Shown here in pieces: positions 1-6,928 of a stretch of DNA of 6,972 nt. Under the pieces are notes generated by a model. That model was not told where the DNA came from and ran no database searches. It saw only the letters and a program-made list of their open reading frames with translations. Within the stretch, counting starts at the first letter, position 1. Every line of letters starts with the position of its first letter. Source of the stretch: Chloroflexota bacterium (GTDB lineage: Bacteria; Chloroflexota; Limnocylindria; Limnocylindrales; CSP1-4); contig JAJYJR010000315.1 in the NCBI GenBank assembly GCA_021789355.1, forward strand, positions 1-6,972, written 5' to 3'. A program made the translations under genes and the position numbers.

Positions 1-36
1 TGCCTCATCGTCGAGACGGCCGGGGTCGTCAGCGTC

Positions 37-42
37 TACGAT
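37..42 (+). promoter_or_regulatory. Possible -10 box upstream of pip
   Basis: TACGAT fits the TAnnnT pattern of a -10 element in otherwise GC-rich DNA about 65 bases before the pip start. There is no convincing -35 box at the right distance. The remainder of bases 1-107 shows no assignable gene on either strand, so pip may also be transcribed from further left. Confidence 0.2.
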
Positions 43-97
43 CGGCGGCGAGGCGGTCGGGTGCCCGCGGATCGCGCCACTCGAGCCTCGTCCACCC

Positions 98-102
98 GGG
101 AG
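98..102 (+). promoter_or_regulatory. Ribosome binding site of pip
   Basis: GGGAG lies five bases before the GTG at 108. It decides in favour of that GTG, because the frame stays open back to the window edge and offers no conserved residues upstream of MRELYPP. Confidence 0.5.
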
Positions 103-107
103 TCGAC

Positions 108-968
108 GTGCGAGAACTCTACCCACCCATCGAGCCCGGCCGTGCCGGCCACCTCCGCGTGTCGGACCTGCACGAGCTCTACTGGGAGGAGAGCGGGAAC
201 CCGGGCGGCACGCCGGTGGTGTTCGTGCACGGCGGCCCCGGAGGCGGTGCGAGTGCCGACGACCGGCGGTTCTTCGACCCCGTCGCGTACCGGATCGTGC
301 TGTTCGACCAGCGGGGCGCGGGGAAGAGCCGGCCCCACGCCAGCCTCGAGGAGAACACCACCTGGGACCTCGTCGCCGACATGGAACGGCTGCGCCGGCA
401 TCTCGGCATCGAGCGCTGGGTCGTATTCGGCGGCTCGTGGGGCAGCACCCTGTCGCTCGCCTACGCGGAGCGCCATCCCGACCGGGTGCGGGCCCTCATC
501 CTGCGCGGCATCTTCCTCCTGCGTCCGCACGAGATTCGCTGGTTCTACCAGGAAGGCGCGAGCTTCATCTTCCCCGACGCGTGGGAGGAGTACCTGGCGC
601 CGATCCCGGCCCCCGAGCGCGGCGACCTCGTCGCCGCATACCATCGACGGCTGACGGGTGACGATCCCGCGATCCGCGCCGAGGCGGCGCGCGCCTGGAG
701 CCGCTGGGAGGCGAGCACCAGCAAGTTGCGGCCAGACCCGCGGCTCATCGAGCGGTTCGCCGACGACTCGATGGCCGACGCGTTCGCGCGGATCGAGTGC
801 CACTACTTCGTGAACCGCGGCTTCTTCGCCTCGCCCGACGAGCTCCTCGACGGCGTGTACCGCGTCCGCTCGGTGCCTGCCGTGATCGTGCAGGGCCGCT
901 ACGACGTGGTCTGCCCCATCACGACCGCGTGGGACCTCCACCGCCGCTGGCCGGAGGCCGACTTCTAG
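108..968 (+). CDS. pip: Prolyl iminopeptidase (S33 alpha/beta hydrolase), cut short by an in-frame TAG
   Basis: Proline iminopeptidase removes N-terminal proline from peptides and is a cytoplasmic alpha/beta hydrolase of peptidase family S33. The open frame gives 286 residues. It begins MRELYPPIEP, the usual start of this family, at a GTG preceded by GGGAG with a 5-base spacer. The oxyanion motif HGGPGGG is at residues 41-47, FDQRGAGKS at 66-74, the nucleophile elbow GGSWGS has Ser110, and GRYDVVCP carries Asp266. The third triad member, His, is missing because a TAG replaces codon 287. Beyond the stop the same frame continues VVPDAGHSA with His at 294, then reaches TGA at 1056-1058, giving 316 codons, the normal family length. 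The product as written should therefore be inactive. The cause could be a recent nonsense mutation, a sequencing error or readthrough. There is no signal peptide. The family call is very secure; functionality is not. Confidence 0.93.
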   Translation: MRELYPPIEPGRAGHLRVSDLHELYWEESGNPGGTPVVFVHGGPGGGASADDRRFFDPVAYRIVLFDQRGAGKSRPHASLEENTTWDLVADMERLRRHLGIERWVVFGGSWGSTLSLAYAERHPDRVRALILRGIFLLRPHEIRWFYQEGASFIFPDAWEEYLAPIPAPERGDLVAAYHRRLTGDDPAIRAEAARAWSRWEASTSKLRPDPRLIERFADDSMADAFARIECHYFVNRGFFASPDELLDGVYRVRSVPAVIVQGRYDVVCPITTAWDLHRRWPEADF

Positions 969-1058
969 GTGGTCCCGGATGCGGGGCACTCCGCGATGGA
1001 GACGCCGACGATCGACCGCCTGGTGACCGCGACCGACCGGTTTCGCGACGCGCGCTGA
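966..1058 (+). pseudogene. Displaced C-terminal end of pip, downstream of the TAG
   Basis: This stretch is the continuation of the prolyl iminopeptidase frame after TAG 966-968. Its 29 sense codons read VVPDAGHSAMETPTIDRLVT followed by ATDRFRDAR, then TGA. It contains the GHS motif with the catalytic histidine of the family (position 294 if the TAG is counted as one codon) and the typical ending ATDRF. The segment has no start codon or ribosome site of its own and would be translated only if the TAG is read through or is an error. No frameshift is needed to join it to the upstream part. Confidence 0.85.
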
Positions 1059-1071
1059 CCCGGCGCGGTCC

Positions 1072-3921
1072 TCAAGCTCCGGGCCTGTTCCAGAAGGCCG
1101 TCGCGACGTACAGGGGCGAGGCGAGCGGCTGTCCGCCGACCGCCGTGACCAGGTACCAGGTCTGGTAGGTGCCGACCTGGAAACAGGACGAGGTGTAGGA
1201 GCCGCCCACGACGGAGGCGCCGGCCGTGGCCGTGGCGCCCGTGTCGAGCGTCATCACGACCGGAGCCCCAGAGTTGGGGGCCGTGCGCACCCGGATCGAG
1301 GGGCACATGGCGGTGATCGTGGCGGGGTACCCGCCTGCGGACGGCGACTGGCTCGCTGAGGCCGACGGACTGGCCGACGGCGACGGACTGGCCGACGGCG
1401 ACGGACTGGCCGACGGCGACGGGCTCGGGGAGGCGGATAGGCCTGGCGACGGCGACGGTGACGGACCGGGTGACGGCGATGGAGTCGGCGACGGGGTGGG
1501 CGCCGGCACAGTGCCCGGGAAGGAGACCCGGAAGCTGTAGCGATTCGTGCGTCCGCCCGCATCCAGCCCCGAGATCGTGACAGTTCCCGGTCCCACCAGG
1601 GCCGGACCGCTGAACGTCGTCCGGTAGTGGCCCGTGCCGAGAACGGCGACCGTGCCGGCCAGCGTCTGCCCGGCCGCCACGAGCGTGATCGACGGCGTGG
1701 TCCGCATCGGCTCGGAGGCCCAGGCGTTGACCGTGTACGACGCGCCGGGCGCCTCGCCGGACAGCGTGGTCCGCACCATGTAGGCCGCGACCGTGAGCGG
1801 CCGGCTCAGGAACGCGCGCCCTGCCGGCCCGGTGGCCACGACCTGGATCGTGTAGTCACCCTGCGGCACCATGGCGCCCGCGCCGTTGCGCCCGTCCCAG
1901 GTCCAGGCGTAGGTGCCGGCCGGGGTGTGGCGCGCGTACCACGCGGTCCTTACCACGGCCCCTGCGGCGTCCAGGACCCGAAGCGTGCTGGTGGCGCGGG
2001 TCGCCAGCCGGTAGCGGAGCGTGGTGGTGCGGGCGTATGTGTCGCCGTCCTGCGGGTAGAAGCGGTTGGGACTCGCGTACAGGAAGCCGAGCACCCGGTT
2101 GACGATCACGCTCGACGTCTGTTCCACGGTGTTGCCGCGGGTGTCCTGCACCGACAGCACGACGCGGTAGGTGCCGTCGCGAACGGCGGTGCCGGCGGTC
2201 CGCGTGCCGTTCCAGGTCACGCTCCCCGACGACGCGGTCACGGGCGCGCTCCAGATCGTGGTCGCTCCCGACTGCACCGCGATCGTGCCCGTCATCGGCT
2301 CGGACACCCACCAGGAGAGGCTCGCGGTGTCGGCGACCCCGTCCCCGTTCGGGGAGAAGGCGTTGGGGGGGTTGCCCGGCGAGTTGACCGTCGTGACGGA
2401 GATGGCGCCCGTGGGAGGCAGCGGTGGCGCCGCGCCGAACACCTGGTGGAGCAGGGCGGTGAGCTCCGGCCGCGTGCCGTCGTAGCCCAGCGCCCACATG
2501 CCGGTGCCGCGCAGGTTGTCCGACAGGACGAGCTGGTACTTCGCGGCGAGCGACTGGGCGTCGTCGTAGTAGAGCTCCCGCCAGACGTTGGGACAGGTGT
2601 CGCAGGCCTGCTTCTGGTACGTCGTCCATGGGGACGTCTCGGTCGCGTCCCACTGGCGCCCGTTGGTGTCCGCCAGGCCGGCCGCCACGTCGTACGGCGC
2701 GGCCACCGAATACCCGTTCTGGTCGTTCTGGGGCAGCGTGGCCGCACTGGGGGCATTGGAGACGGTCGACCAGGCCCGGCCGTAGTAGGGCAGGCCCAGC
2801 AGCAGGTGGCCCGGTGTGGTGAGTGCCAGGTACTGGCCCACGGCCCGTGTCAGGTCGGTGTAGTAGGTCTGCGACACCAGCGGGTCGATCGAGCCTGCGT
2901 TGGCGGCGTCGGCCCCCCGGTAGTCGTAGCCCATGATGAAGAGGGCGTCGGCCGCCCCCGGGGCAGTCAGGCCCGCCACGTCGTAATTGCCGATGTCGGA
3001 CGTCACGTCCACCACCAGTTCGAGCCCCGGCCGGGCGGCGTCCAGCGCGACCCGGAGCGACCGCACGAACGCGACGAAGTTCGCCGACTGGCCCGCCGGC
3101 ACCGGCTCGAAGTCCAGGTTCACGCCGTCCACCCCGCGTGACACGACCTGGGCCACGATCTGGCCGACCAGTGTCGCCTGGGCCGCCGGGCTGGACAGCA
3201 GCGCCGTGCTGTTGGCCGTCCCGGTGGCGTTCCAGGCGAACCGTTCGACGGTGAGGGCGACCCGCGTTCCCTGCGCGTGTGCCGCGTCGATGATCGAAGT
3301 GAGGTCGCCGCTCTGCCAGCCGGTCCAGCCGGCCTCGGGCGTGCCGTCGGACCCGACCTGCTGGAGGGTCCCGTTGGCGGAGGCCGAGAGACCGAAGTAG
3401 GCGATGGTGGAGAGCACCGAGTAGTCCAGCGTCATGGTGGGATCGCCGAGTTCCCAGTAGGGCAGGAACCCGTAGATCTCGCGGCCCGGGCCGGTGGTGG
3501 CCGCCGGCGTGGGCGTGGGCGTGGTCCCCGGCACGGGGGTCGGCCCGGGCGTGGGCGCGGCCGTGGGCGTGGTCCCCGGCGTGGGCGTGGGCGTGGCGCC
3601 GGCCTGGGCCAGCCGCCGGGACACCTCGGACCCGGCGGCCGGGAACGCGCCGCCGACCGAGCCGGCCGGGCTGCCGTCGACGGAGAACCGCTCGGAGGCC
3701 CGCTGGCGCAGCGCGACGGTCACGGGTCGCGGTGCCTCCAGCGACAGGCGGTCGTGGGCATGCGCCTGGGCCTCGAGGTACGCCTCGCTCGGGATCCCCT
3801 GCGAGACCGCGCCGGAGGCGGCGACCGCGAGCGTCGGGGCGGCGACGGTGGAGGCCACACCTCCCGGGGCCACCATGGCTGCCGCGAGCAGGATGGAGGC
3901 GAGAGGGGTGGCGCGTCGCAT
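1072..3921 (-). CDS. Secreted multidomain GH18 glycoside hydrolase with FlgD-like Ig repeats and SH3-like C-terminus
   Basis: The 949-residue product begins with a signal peptide (MRRATPLASILLAAAMVAPG, then an Ala-rich stretch to about 37). A Pro/Thr linker (109-143) leads into a GH18 barrel (about 147-497). Barrel landmarks are YGFLPYWE (150-157), the catalytic motif DGVNLDFE (265-272) with acid/base Glu272, MGYDY (330-334) and GMWALGYDG near the end. The second Asp of DxxDxDxE is Asn268, as seen in YaaH-type spore-cortex GH18 proteins, so peptidoglycan is as possible a substrate as chitin. Next come two FlgD/CHU_C-like Ig modules (about 505-607, opening NAFSPNGDGVAD, and 612-712), a further beta-rich module (713-800), a Ser/Pro linker (807-862) and a C-terminal SH3b-like domain (863-949, IRVRTAPNSGAPVV), probably for wall attachment. 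The start at 3921 is chosen over an upstream one at 4038 because the signal peptide begins there and GAGG sits seven bases before it. It converges on pip. Confidence 0.92.
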   Translation of the reverse strand: MRRATPLASILLAAAMVAPGGVASTVAAPTLAVAASGAVSQGIPSEAYLEAQAHAHDRLSLEAPRPVTVALRQRASERFSVDGSPAGSVGGAFPAAGSEVSRRLAQAGATPTPTPGTTPTAAPTPGPTPVPGTTPTPTPAATTGPGREIYGFLPYWELGDPTMTLDYSVLSTIAYFGLSASANGTLQQVGSDGTPEAGWTGWQSGDLTSIIDAAHAQGTRVALTVERFAWNATGTANSTALLSSPAAQATLVGQIVAQVVSRGVDGVNLDFEPVPAGQSANFVAFVRSLRVALDAARPGLELVVDVTSDIGNYDVAGLTAPGAADALFIMGYDYRGADAANAGSIDPLVSQTYYTDLTRAVGQYLALTTPGHLLLGLPYYGRAWSTVSNAPSAATLPQNDQNGYSVAAPYDVAAGLADTNGRQWDATETSPWTTYQKQACDTCPNVWRELYYDDAQSLAAKYQLVLSDNLRGTGMWALGYDGTRPELTALLHQVFGAAPPLPPTGAISVTTVNSPGNPPNAFSPNGDGVADTASLSWWVSEPMTGTIAVQSGATTIWSAPVTASSGSVTWNGTRTAGTAVRDGTYRVVLSVQDTRGNTVEQTSSVIVNRVLGFLYASPNRFYPQDGDTYARTTTLRYRLATRATSTLRVLDAAGAVVRTAWYARHTPAGTYAWTWDGRNGAGAMVPQGDYTIQVVATGPAGRAFLSRPLTVAAYMVRTTLSGEAPGASYTVNAWASEPMRTTPSITLVAAGQTLAGTVAVLGTGHYRTTFSGPALVGPGTVTISGLDAGGRTNRYSFRVSFPGTVPAPTPSPTPSPSPGPSPSPSPGLSASPSPSPSASPSPSASPSPSASPSASASQSPSAGGYPATITAMCPSIRVRTAPNSGAPVVMTLDTGATATAGASVVGGSYTSSCFQVGTYQTWYLVTAVGGQPLASPLYVATAFWNRPGA
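1336..1503 (-). repeat. Low-complexity Ser/Pro/Ala linker region of the GH18 protein
   Basis: This encodes residues about 807-862, alternating PSPSP and SASPS, between the last beta module and the SH3-like C-terminal domain. Such segments are usually extended, flexible and often glycosylated in secreted proteins. The perfect 18-bp repeats lie inside it. Confidence 0.85.
1367..1420 (-). repeat. Three perfect 18-bp tandem repeats in the Ser/Pro linker of the GH18 gene
   Basis: The plus-strand unit GGACTGGCCGACGGCGAC occurs three times without change at 1367-1384, 1385-1402 and 1403-1420, with degraded partial units on both sides. On the coding strand each unit adds six residues of Ser/Pro/Ala. 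The unit is a multiple of three, so copy changes alter linker length without breaking the frame. Confidence 0.95.
3493..3597 (-). repeat. Low-complexity Pro/Thr linker region of the GH18 protein
   Basis: This encodes residues about 109-143, made of TPTPTP, GTTPT and PGPTP segments, between the secreted N-terminal stretch and the GH18 barrel. The DNA is an imperfect repeat of GTGGGC (plus strand). It is a domain spacer, not a separate element. Confidence 0.8.
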
Positions 3922-3928
3922 CGGTTGG

Positions 3929-3932
3929 CCTC
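3929..3932 (-). promoter_or_regulatory. Ribosome binding site of the GH18 gene
   Basis: Read on the minus strand, GCGAGG ends seven bases before the ATG at 3921-3919. It supports this start over the longer frame beginning at 4038, whose extra 39 residues are Arg/Gly/His-rich and precede the signal peptide. Confidence 0.5.
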
Positions 3933-4008
3933 GCTCATCGGCGTTCCGTCGGGCACCTGGCCGGTGGCCGTGTGACGGGGCCGCGTGGCCCTCCGCGCGG
4001 CCTGCCAG

Positions 4009-4014
4009 AGCATA
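4009..4014 (-). promoter_or_regulatory. Possible -10 box for the GH18 gene
   Basis: TATGCT on the minus strand is the only AT-containing TAnnnT hexamer noticed in the 153-base spacer between the acyl-CoA synthetase stop and the GH18 start. It would give an untranslated leader of about 80 bases. No clear -35 box is visible, so the call is weak. It would make the GH18 gene separately transcribed rather than an operon partner. Confidence 0.25.
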
Positions 4015-4028
4015 GCCGCGCGCGCCCG

Positions 4029-4046
4029 GCGCCGCCATGCCGGCGC
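4029..4046. other. GC-rich inverted repeat in the spacer after the acyl-CoA synthetase gene
   Basis: GCGCCG and CGGCGC flank a six-base loop, giving a perfect 6-bp GC stem about 29 bases past the synthetase stop and just before the candidate GH18 -10 box. No T-run follows on the minus strand, so it is not a standard intrinsic terminator. In DNA this GC-rich, short stems also occur by chance. Confidence 0.35.
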
Positions 4047-4074
4047 GAACCGAGACAGCGCGGGCCGGCGCCCG

Positions 4075-6825
4075 TCAGCGCGGCTGAGGCAGCTCGATGC
4101 GAATGCGGGCGTCGACGACCACGGCCCCCTCTTCCAGCACGATGAGCGGGTTGCAGTCCATCTCCACCATCTCGGGGTGCGCCTCGACCATGGCACTCAC
4201 CCGCAGCAGGATCCGCTCCAGTGCCGCCACGTCCGCGCGCGGCACCCCCCGGTAACCGTCCAGCAGGGGGAACGTCGCGAGCGAGCGGACCATCTCGCCG
4301 GCGTCCCGGTCGGTGAGCGGCGTGATCCGCACCGCCACGTCGCGGAGCAGCTCGGCCGCGATCCCCCCGGCGGCGCAGGCGACCACCGGCCCGAAGAGTC
4401 GGTCGTGCACGACGCCGACCAGCATCTCCACGCCCGGGGGAACCATCCGCTGCACGAAGAACCGCTCGACATGGTGCCCGGCGTCCTCGAGCGAGGCCGC
4501 CATCTCCCGCGCGGCGCGCTCGACGGCCGCGGCGCCCTCCAGCGAGAGCACGACCGCGCGCGCCTCGGTCTTGTGCACCACGCCCGGCGCCACGGCCTTG
4601 AGCGCGACCGGTCCGCCGATCGCCTCGGCCGCCGCGCCCGCCGCCTCCGGCGAGTCGACCAGGCGCCAGGTGGCGATCGGGATCCCGTAGCACTCCAGCA
4701 GGCAGGCGACCTCGTCAGGGCCCAGCCAGCGCGAGCGCCCGTCGGCCGGCTGGGCGGCGAGCGAGGAGCCGGCCAGGGTGGCTCCCGGGAGCGCCGCCTG
4801 CTGGCCGATCCGCGCCAGTGCGGCCGCCACGACCGCCGCCGCCTGGTCCTCGCGCAGGTCGTCGAACTGCGGCACGCCTCCGAGCGGCGCCGAGCGCCAC
4901 TCCGCGTACCGCACGGCCTGCGCGAGCGCTCGCGCGGCCTCCTCGGGGAAGCTGTAGGCGGGCACCCGCACGGTCGAGTCGCGGAGCGCGGCAGGGCCAC
5001 CCTCGCCCGACATGAACACGGTCAGCACCGGGATCCGGCGTGGCAGCTCGAGCACCGCGTCGCGGATCGCCACCGCGACGTCCTCGGTCCTCGCGTCGAG
5101 GGGCAGCACGAACAGCACGATCAGCGCGTCGACCTCCTCGCACGCGGCCAGCGTCGCGATCGCCCGGCGGAACGCTTCCGGCGACGCGGCGATCATGTCC
5201 ACGGGGTTGTCGAGTGCGGCCTCCGGGGCCAGGAACTCGGCCAGCCTCTCGCGCACGTCCGCGGGCAGGCGCGGCACGACCAGGCCGCCGGCCTCGCACG
5301 CATCGGTGGCCAGGATGCCGGGGCCGCCCCCGTTGGTCAGGATCGCCACCCGCCGGCCGGCCGGAAGTGGCTGGTTAGCCAGCAGCGATGCCACGTCGAA
5401 GAACTCGCCCAGCGTGTCGGTGCGGACCACGCCGGCCTGGTGGAACAGCGCGTCCACCGTGACGTCCGAGGCGCCCAGCAGGGCCCCCGTGTGGGACGAC
5501 GTGGCCCTCGCGCCGGCGGACTGCCGGCCGCTCTTGACCACGATGATCGGCTTGTGCCGGCCGACCCGGCGGGCGATCCGGGCGAACTTGCGCGGGTTGC
5601 CGAGCGATTCGAGGTAGAGCGCCAGCACGTCGGTGGAGGGGTCGTCCTCCCAGTACTGGAGGAAGTCGTTGCCGGACAGGTCGGCCTTGTTGCCGATCGA
5701 GATGAAGCTCGACAGGCCCATCCCCAGGCGGTTGGCGTGCTCGATGATCGCCAGGCCCAGGGCGCCGCTCTGCGACAGGAAGCCGATGTTCCCGCCCGTG
5801 GGCGCGGTGGGCGAGAAGGTCGCGTTGAGGCGCACCGAGGGCTCCATATTGACGACGCCCATGCAGTTGGGTCCCACCAGCCGCATGCCGGCCTGGCGGC
5901 ACACCGCCAGCAGCTCCCGCTGCCGCTGCGCGCCCTCCTGGCCGGTCTCCGCGAAGCCACCCGTGATCATGACGAGCGACCTCACCCCCTTCACCGCGCA
6001 GTCCCGGGCTACCTGCACCGCGGTCTGGGCCGGGACGGCGATCACCGCGAGGTCGACCGGGCCGGGGATGTCCAGGATCGACCGGTAGGCCGCGACCGAC
6101 TGGACGACGTCGGCGTTCGGGTTGACCGGGTAGACCGGTCCCGCGAAGTCGCCGTCGAGCAGGTTGTGGAACAGTTCGCCGCCGACCGTCCAGCGCCGCC
6201 TGGAGGCGCCCACGACCGCGATCGCGGAGGGATGCAGCAGGGCCCGCACCGCGGCGGCGGCGGCGATCTGCTCGCGGTGCTCGAAGCGCTCCCGCGCCGG
6301 GCCGGTCAGCTCGGTGGGGAACTCTATCAGGATGGCGCCCGGCTCCACGCGGAGCCTGGTGGGGAACCCGCTCTCGCGGAAGACCTCCAGCATCCGCGCG
6401 TTCTCGGGCAGGACCTCCGCGCAGAAGGTCGTGATCCCGTCGTCGTGCGCGCGCGCCGCCAGCTCCTCCAGCAGCAGCGTGGCAATACCCCGGCCCCGGT
6501 AGTCGTCCGCGACGACGAAGGCGACCTCGGCGGTGTCGGCCCCCACGCGGTCGTAGCTCGCGTTGGCGATGATGCGCCCGTCGATCCCGGCCTGGGCAAC
6601 CAGCGAACAGTCCTCCGGGTCGTCCGGCGCGGCCCAGCGGTGCGCCATGCCCTGGAAGTCGGTGATCACGCCGCCGAACCGCATGCGCCGCGAATCGAAG
6701 GCGAGGCCCTGCAGGAACGCGACCAGGGCGGGCTCGTCCGCCGCGCGGGCGTCGCGAAGGTGGATCGATGAGCCGTCCCGCAGGGCGGCGTCGCGTTCTC
6801 GATGCCGGGTTGTGTCGGCGTCCAT
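4075..6825 (-). CDS. Bifunctional GNAT acetyltransferase / ADP-forming acyl-CoA synthetase (Pat-like, GNAT first)
   Basis: Residue numbers count from the alternative GTG at 6846 (923 residues); the ATG chosen here is residue 8. A GNAT domain (about 27-180) carries the acetyl-CoA loop RGRGIA at 117-122. It is followed by the NDP-forming acyl-CoA synthetase modules: a CoA-binding Rossmann domain (about 204-300, VVGAS), the PNCMG segment near 326, SQSGALG (358-364), the ligase domain with SSHTGALLG (His452), and an ATP-grasp domain (about 705-920) with Lys750, AGGIAAELLRDVA and CNPL near its end. His452 sits where ADP-forming acetyl-CoA synthetases carry the phosphorylated histidine. Pat-type proteins acetylate lysines, classically inactivating acetyl-CoA synthetase; ADP-forming synthetases make ATP and acid from acyl-CoA. 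This protein could do either or both. Start choice: TATGCT at 6840-6835 falls within the longer reading, nine bases before the ATG, which favours a nearly leaderless ATG start. No strong ribosome site precedes either start. Confidence 0.93.
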   Translation of the reverse strand: MDADTTRHRERDAALRDGSSIHLRDARAADEPALVAFLQGLAFDSRRMRFGGVITDFQGMAHRWAAPDDPEDCSLVAQAGIDGRIIANASYDRVGADTAEVAFVVADDYRGRGIATLLLEELAARAHDDGITTFCAEVLPENARMLEVFRESGFPTRLRVEPGAILIEFPTELTGPARERFEHREQIAAAAAVRALLHPSAIAVVGASRRRWTVGGELFHNLLDGDFAGPVYPVNPNADVVQSVAAYRSILDIPGPVDLAVIAVPAQTAVQVARDCAVKGVRSLVMITGGFAETGQEGAQRQRELLAVCRQAGMRLVGPNCMGVVNMEPSVRLNATFSPTAPTGGNIGFLSQSGALGLAIIEHANRLGMGLSSFISIGNKADLSGNDFLQYWEDDPSTDVLALYLESLGNPRKFARIARRVGRHKPIIVVKSGRQSAGARATSSHTGALLGASDVTVDALFHQAGVVRTDTLGEFFDVASLLANQPLPAGRRVAILTNGGGPGILATDACEAGGLVVPRLPADVRERLAEFLAPEAALDNPVDMIAASPEAFRRAIATLAACEEVDALIVLFVLPLDARTEDVAVAIRDAVLELPRRIPVLTVFMSGEGGPAALRDSTVRVPAYSFPEEAARALAQAVRYAEWRSAPLGGVPQFDDLREDQAAAVVAAALARIGQQAALPGATLAGSSLAAQPADGRSRWLGPDEVACLLECYGIPIATWRLVDSPEAAGAAAEAIGGPVALKAVAPGVVHKTEARAVVLSLEGAAAVERAAREMAASLEDAGHHVERFFVQRMVPPGVEMLVGVVHDRLFGPVVACAAGGIAAELLRDVAVRITPLTDRDAGEMVRSLATFPLLDGYRGVPRADVAALERILLRVSAMVEAHPEMVEMDCNPLIVLEEGAVVVDARIRIELPQPR

Positions 6826-6834
6826 CGCTGTCGC

Positions 6835-6840
6835 AGCATA
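6835..6840 (-). promoter_or_regulatory. Possible -10 box of the GNAT/acyl-CoA synthetase gene
   Basis: TATGCT on the minus strand lies nine bases before ATG 6825-6823, so transcription could begin within about three bases of that ATG. A matching -35 box is not evident. If correct, the GTG at 6846 lies inside the promoter and is not the start. Confidence 0.3.
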
Positions 6841-6916
6841 CGGCACGGGTTCCGGTCCGGCGCCAGGAGCGTCGTGCGAGCGGATGTGCCGGGGCGGACC
6901 CGGCGGACGGACTCGC

Positions 6917-6922
6917 TATAGT
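6917..6922 (+). promoter_or_regulatory. -10 box of a probably leaderless gene at the right edge
   Basis: TATAGT is a near-perfect -10 hexamer and stands out in GC-rich DNA. Only six bases (GGCGCG) separate it from the ATG at 6929, so the transcript would start at or next to the A of the ATG. There is no room for a ribosome binding site, and none is seen. The -35 region (around 6894-6900, GCGGACC) is a poor match to TTGACA. Confidence 0.5.
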
Positions 6923-6928
6923 GGCGCG

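Noticed and set aside
1..107. Possible end of an upstream gene
   Set aside because: All plus frames stay open into pip and none ends before it. No conserved residues are recognisable, and the minus strand shows only a short start at 8 running off the edge without a ribosome site.
36..989. 317-codon minus-strand open frame opposite pip
   Set aside because: Low-complexity Arg/Ala/Val-rich translation with no motif; the plus strand encodes an unmistakable S33 peptidase.
1057..1070. GACC...GGTC hairpin between the converging pip and GH18 ends
   Set aside because: Only a four-base stem with no T-run on either strand; not enough for a terminator call.
1226..1540. Plus-strand frame with repeated Asp-Gly units resembling a calcium-binding repeat
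   Set aside because: It is the antisense reading of the Ser/Pro linker; the repetition comes from the linker codons.
1627..3141. 504-codon plus-strand open frame opposite the GH18 gene
   Set aside because: Arg/Gly/Val-rich shadow with no domain; the minus strand has the GH18 and Ig motifs.
3922..4038. N-terminal extension of the GH18 protein to a start at 4038
   Set aside because: The extra 39 residues precede a good signal peptide and have no similarity to secreted protein starts. The ATG at 3921 has a ribosome binding site.
3985..6771. 928-codon plus-strand open frame opposite the GNAT/acyl-CoA synthetase gene
   Set aside because: It is rich in Arg, Gly, His and Asp with no recognisable domain, and lies antisense to a clearly conserved protein. 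Long antisense frames are expected at this GC content.
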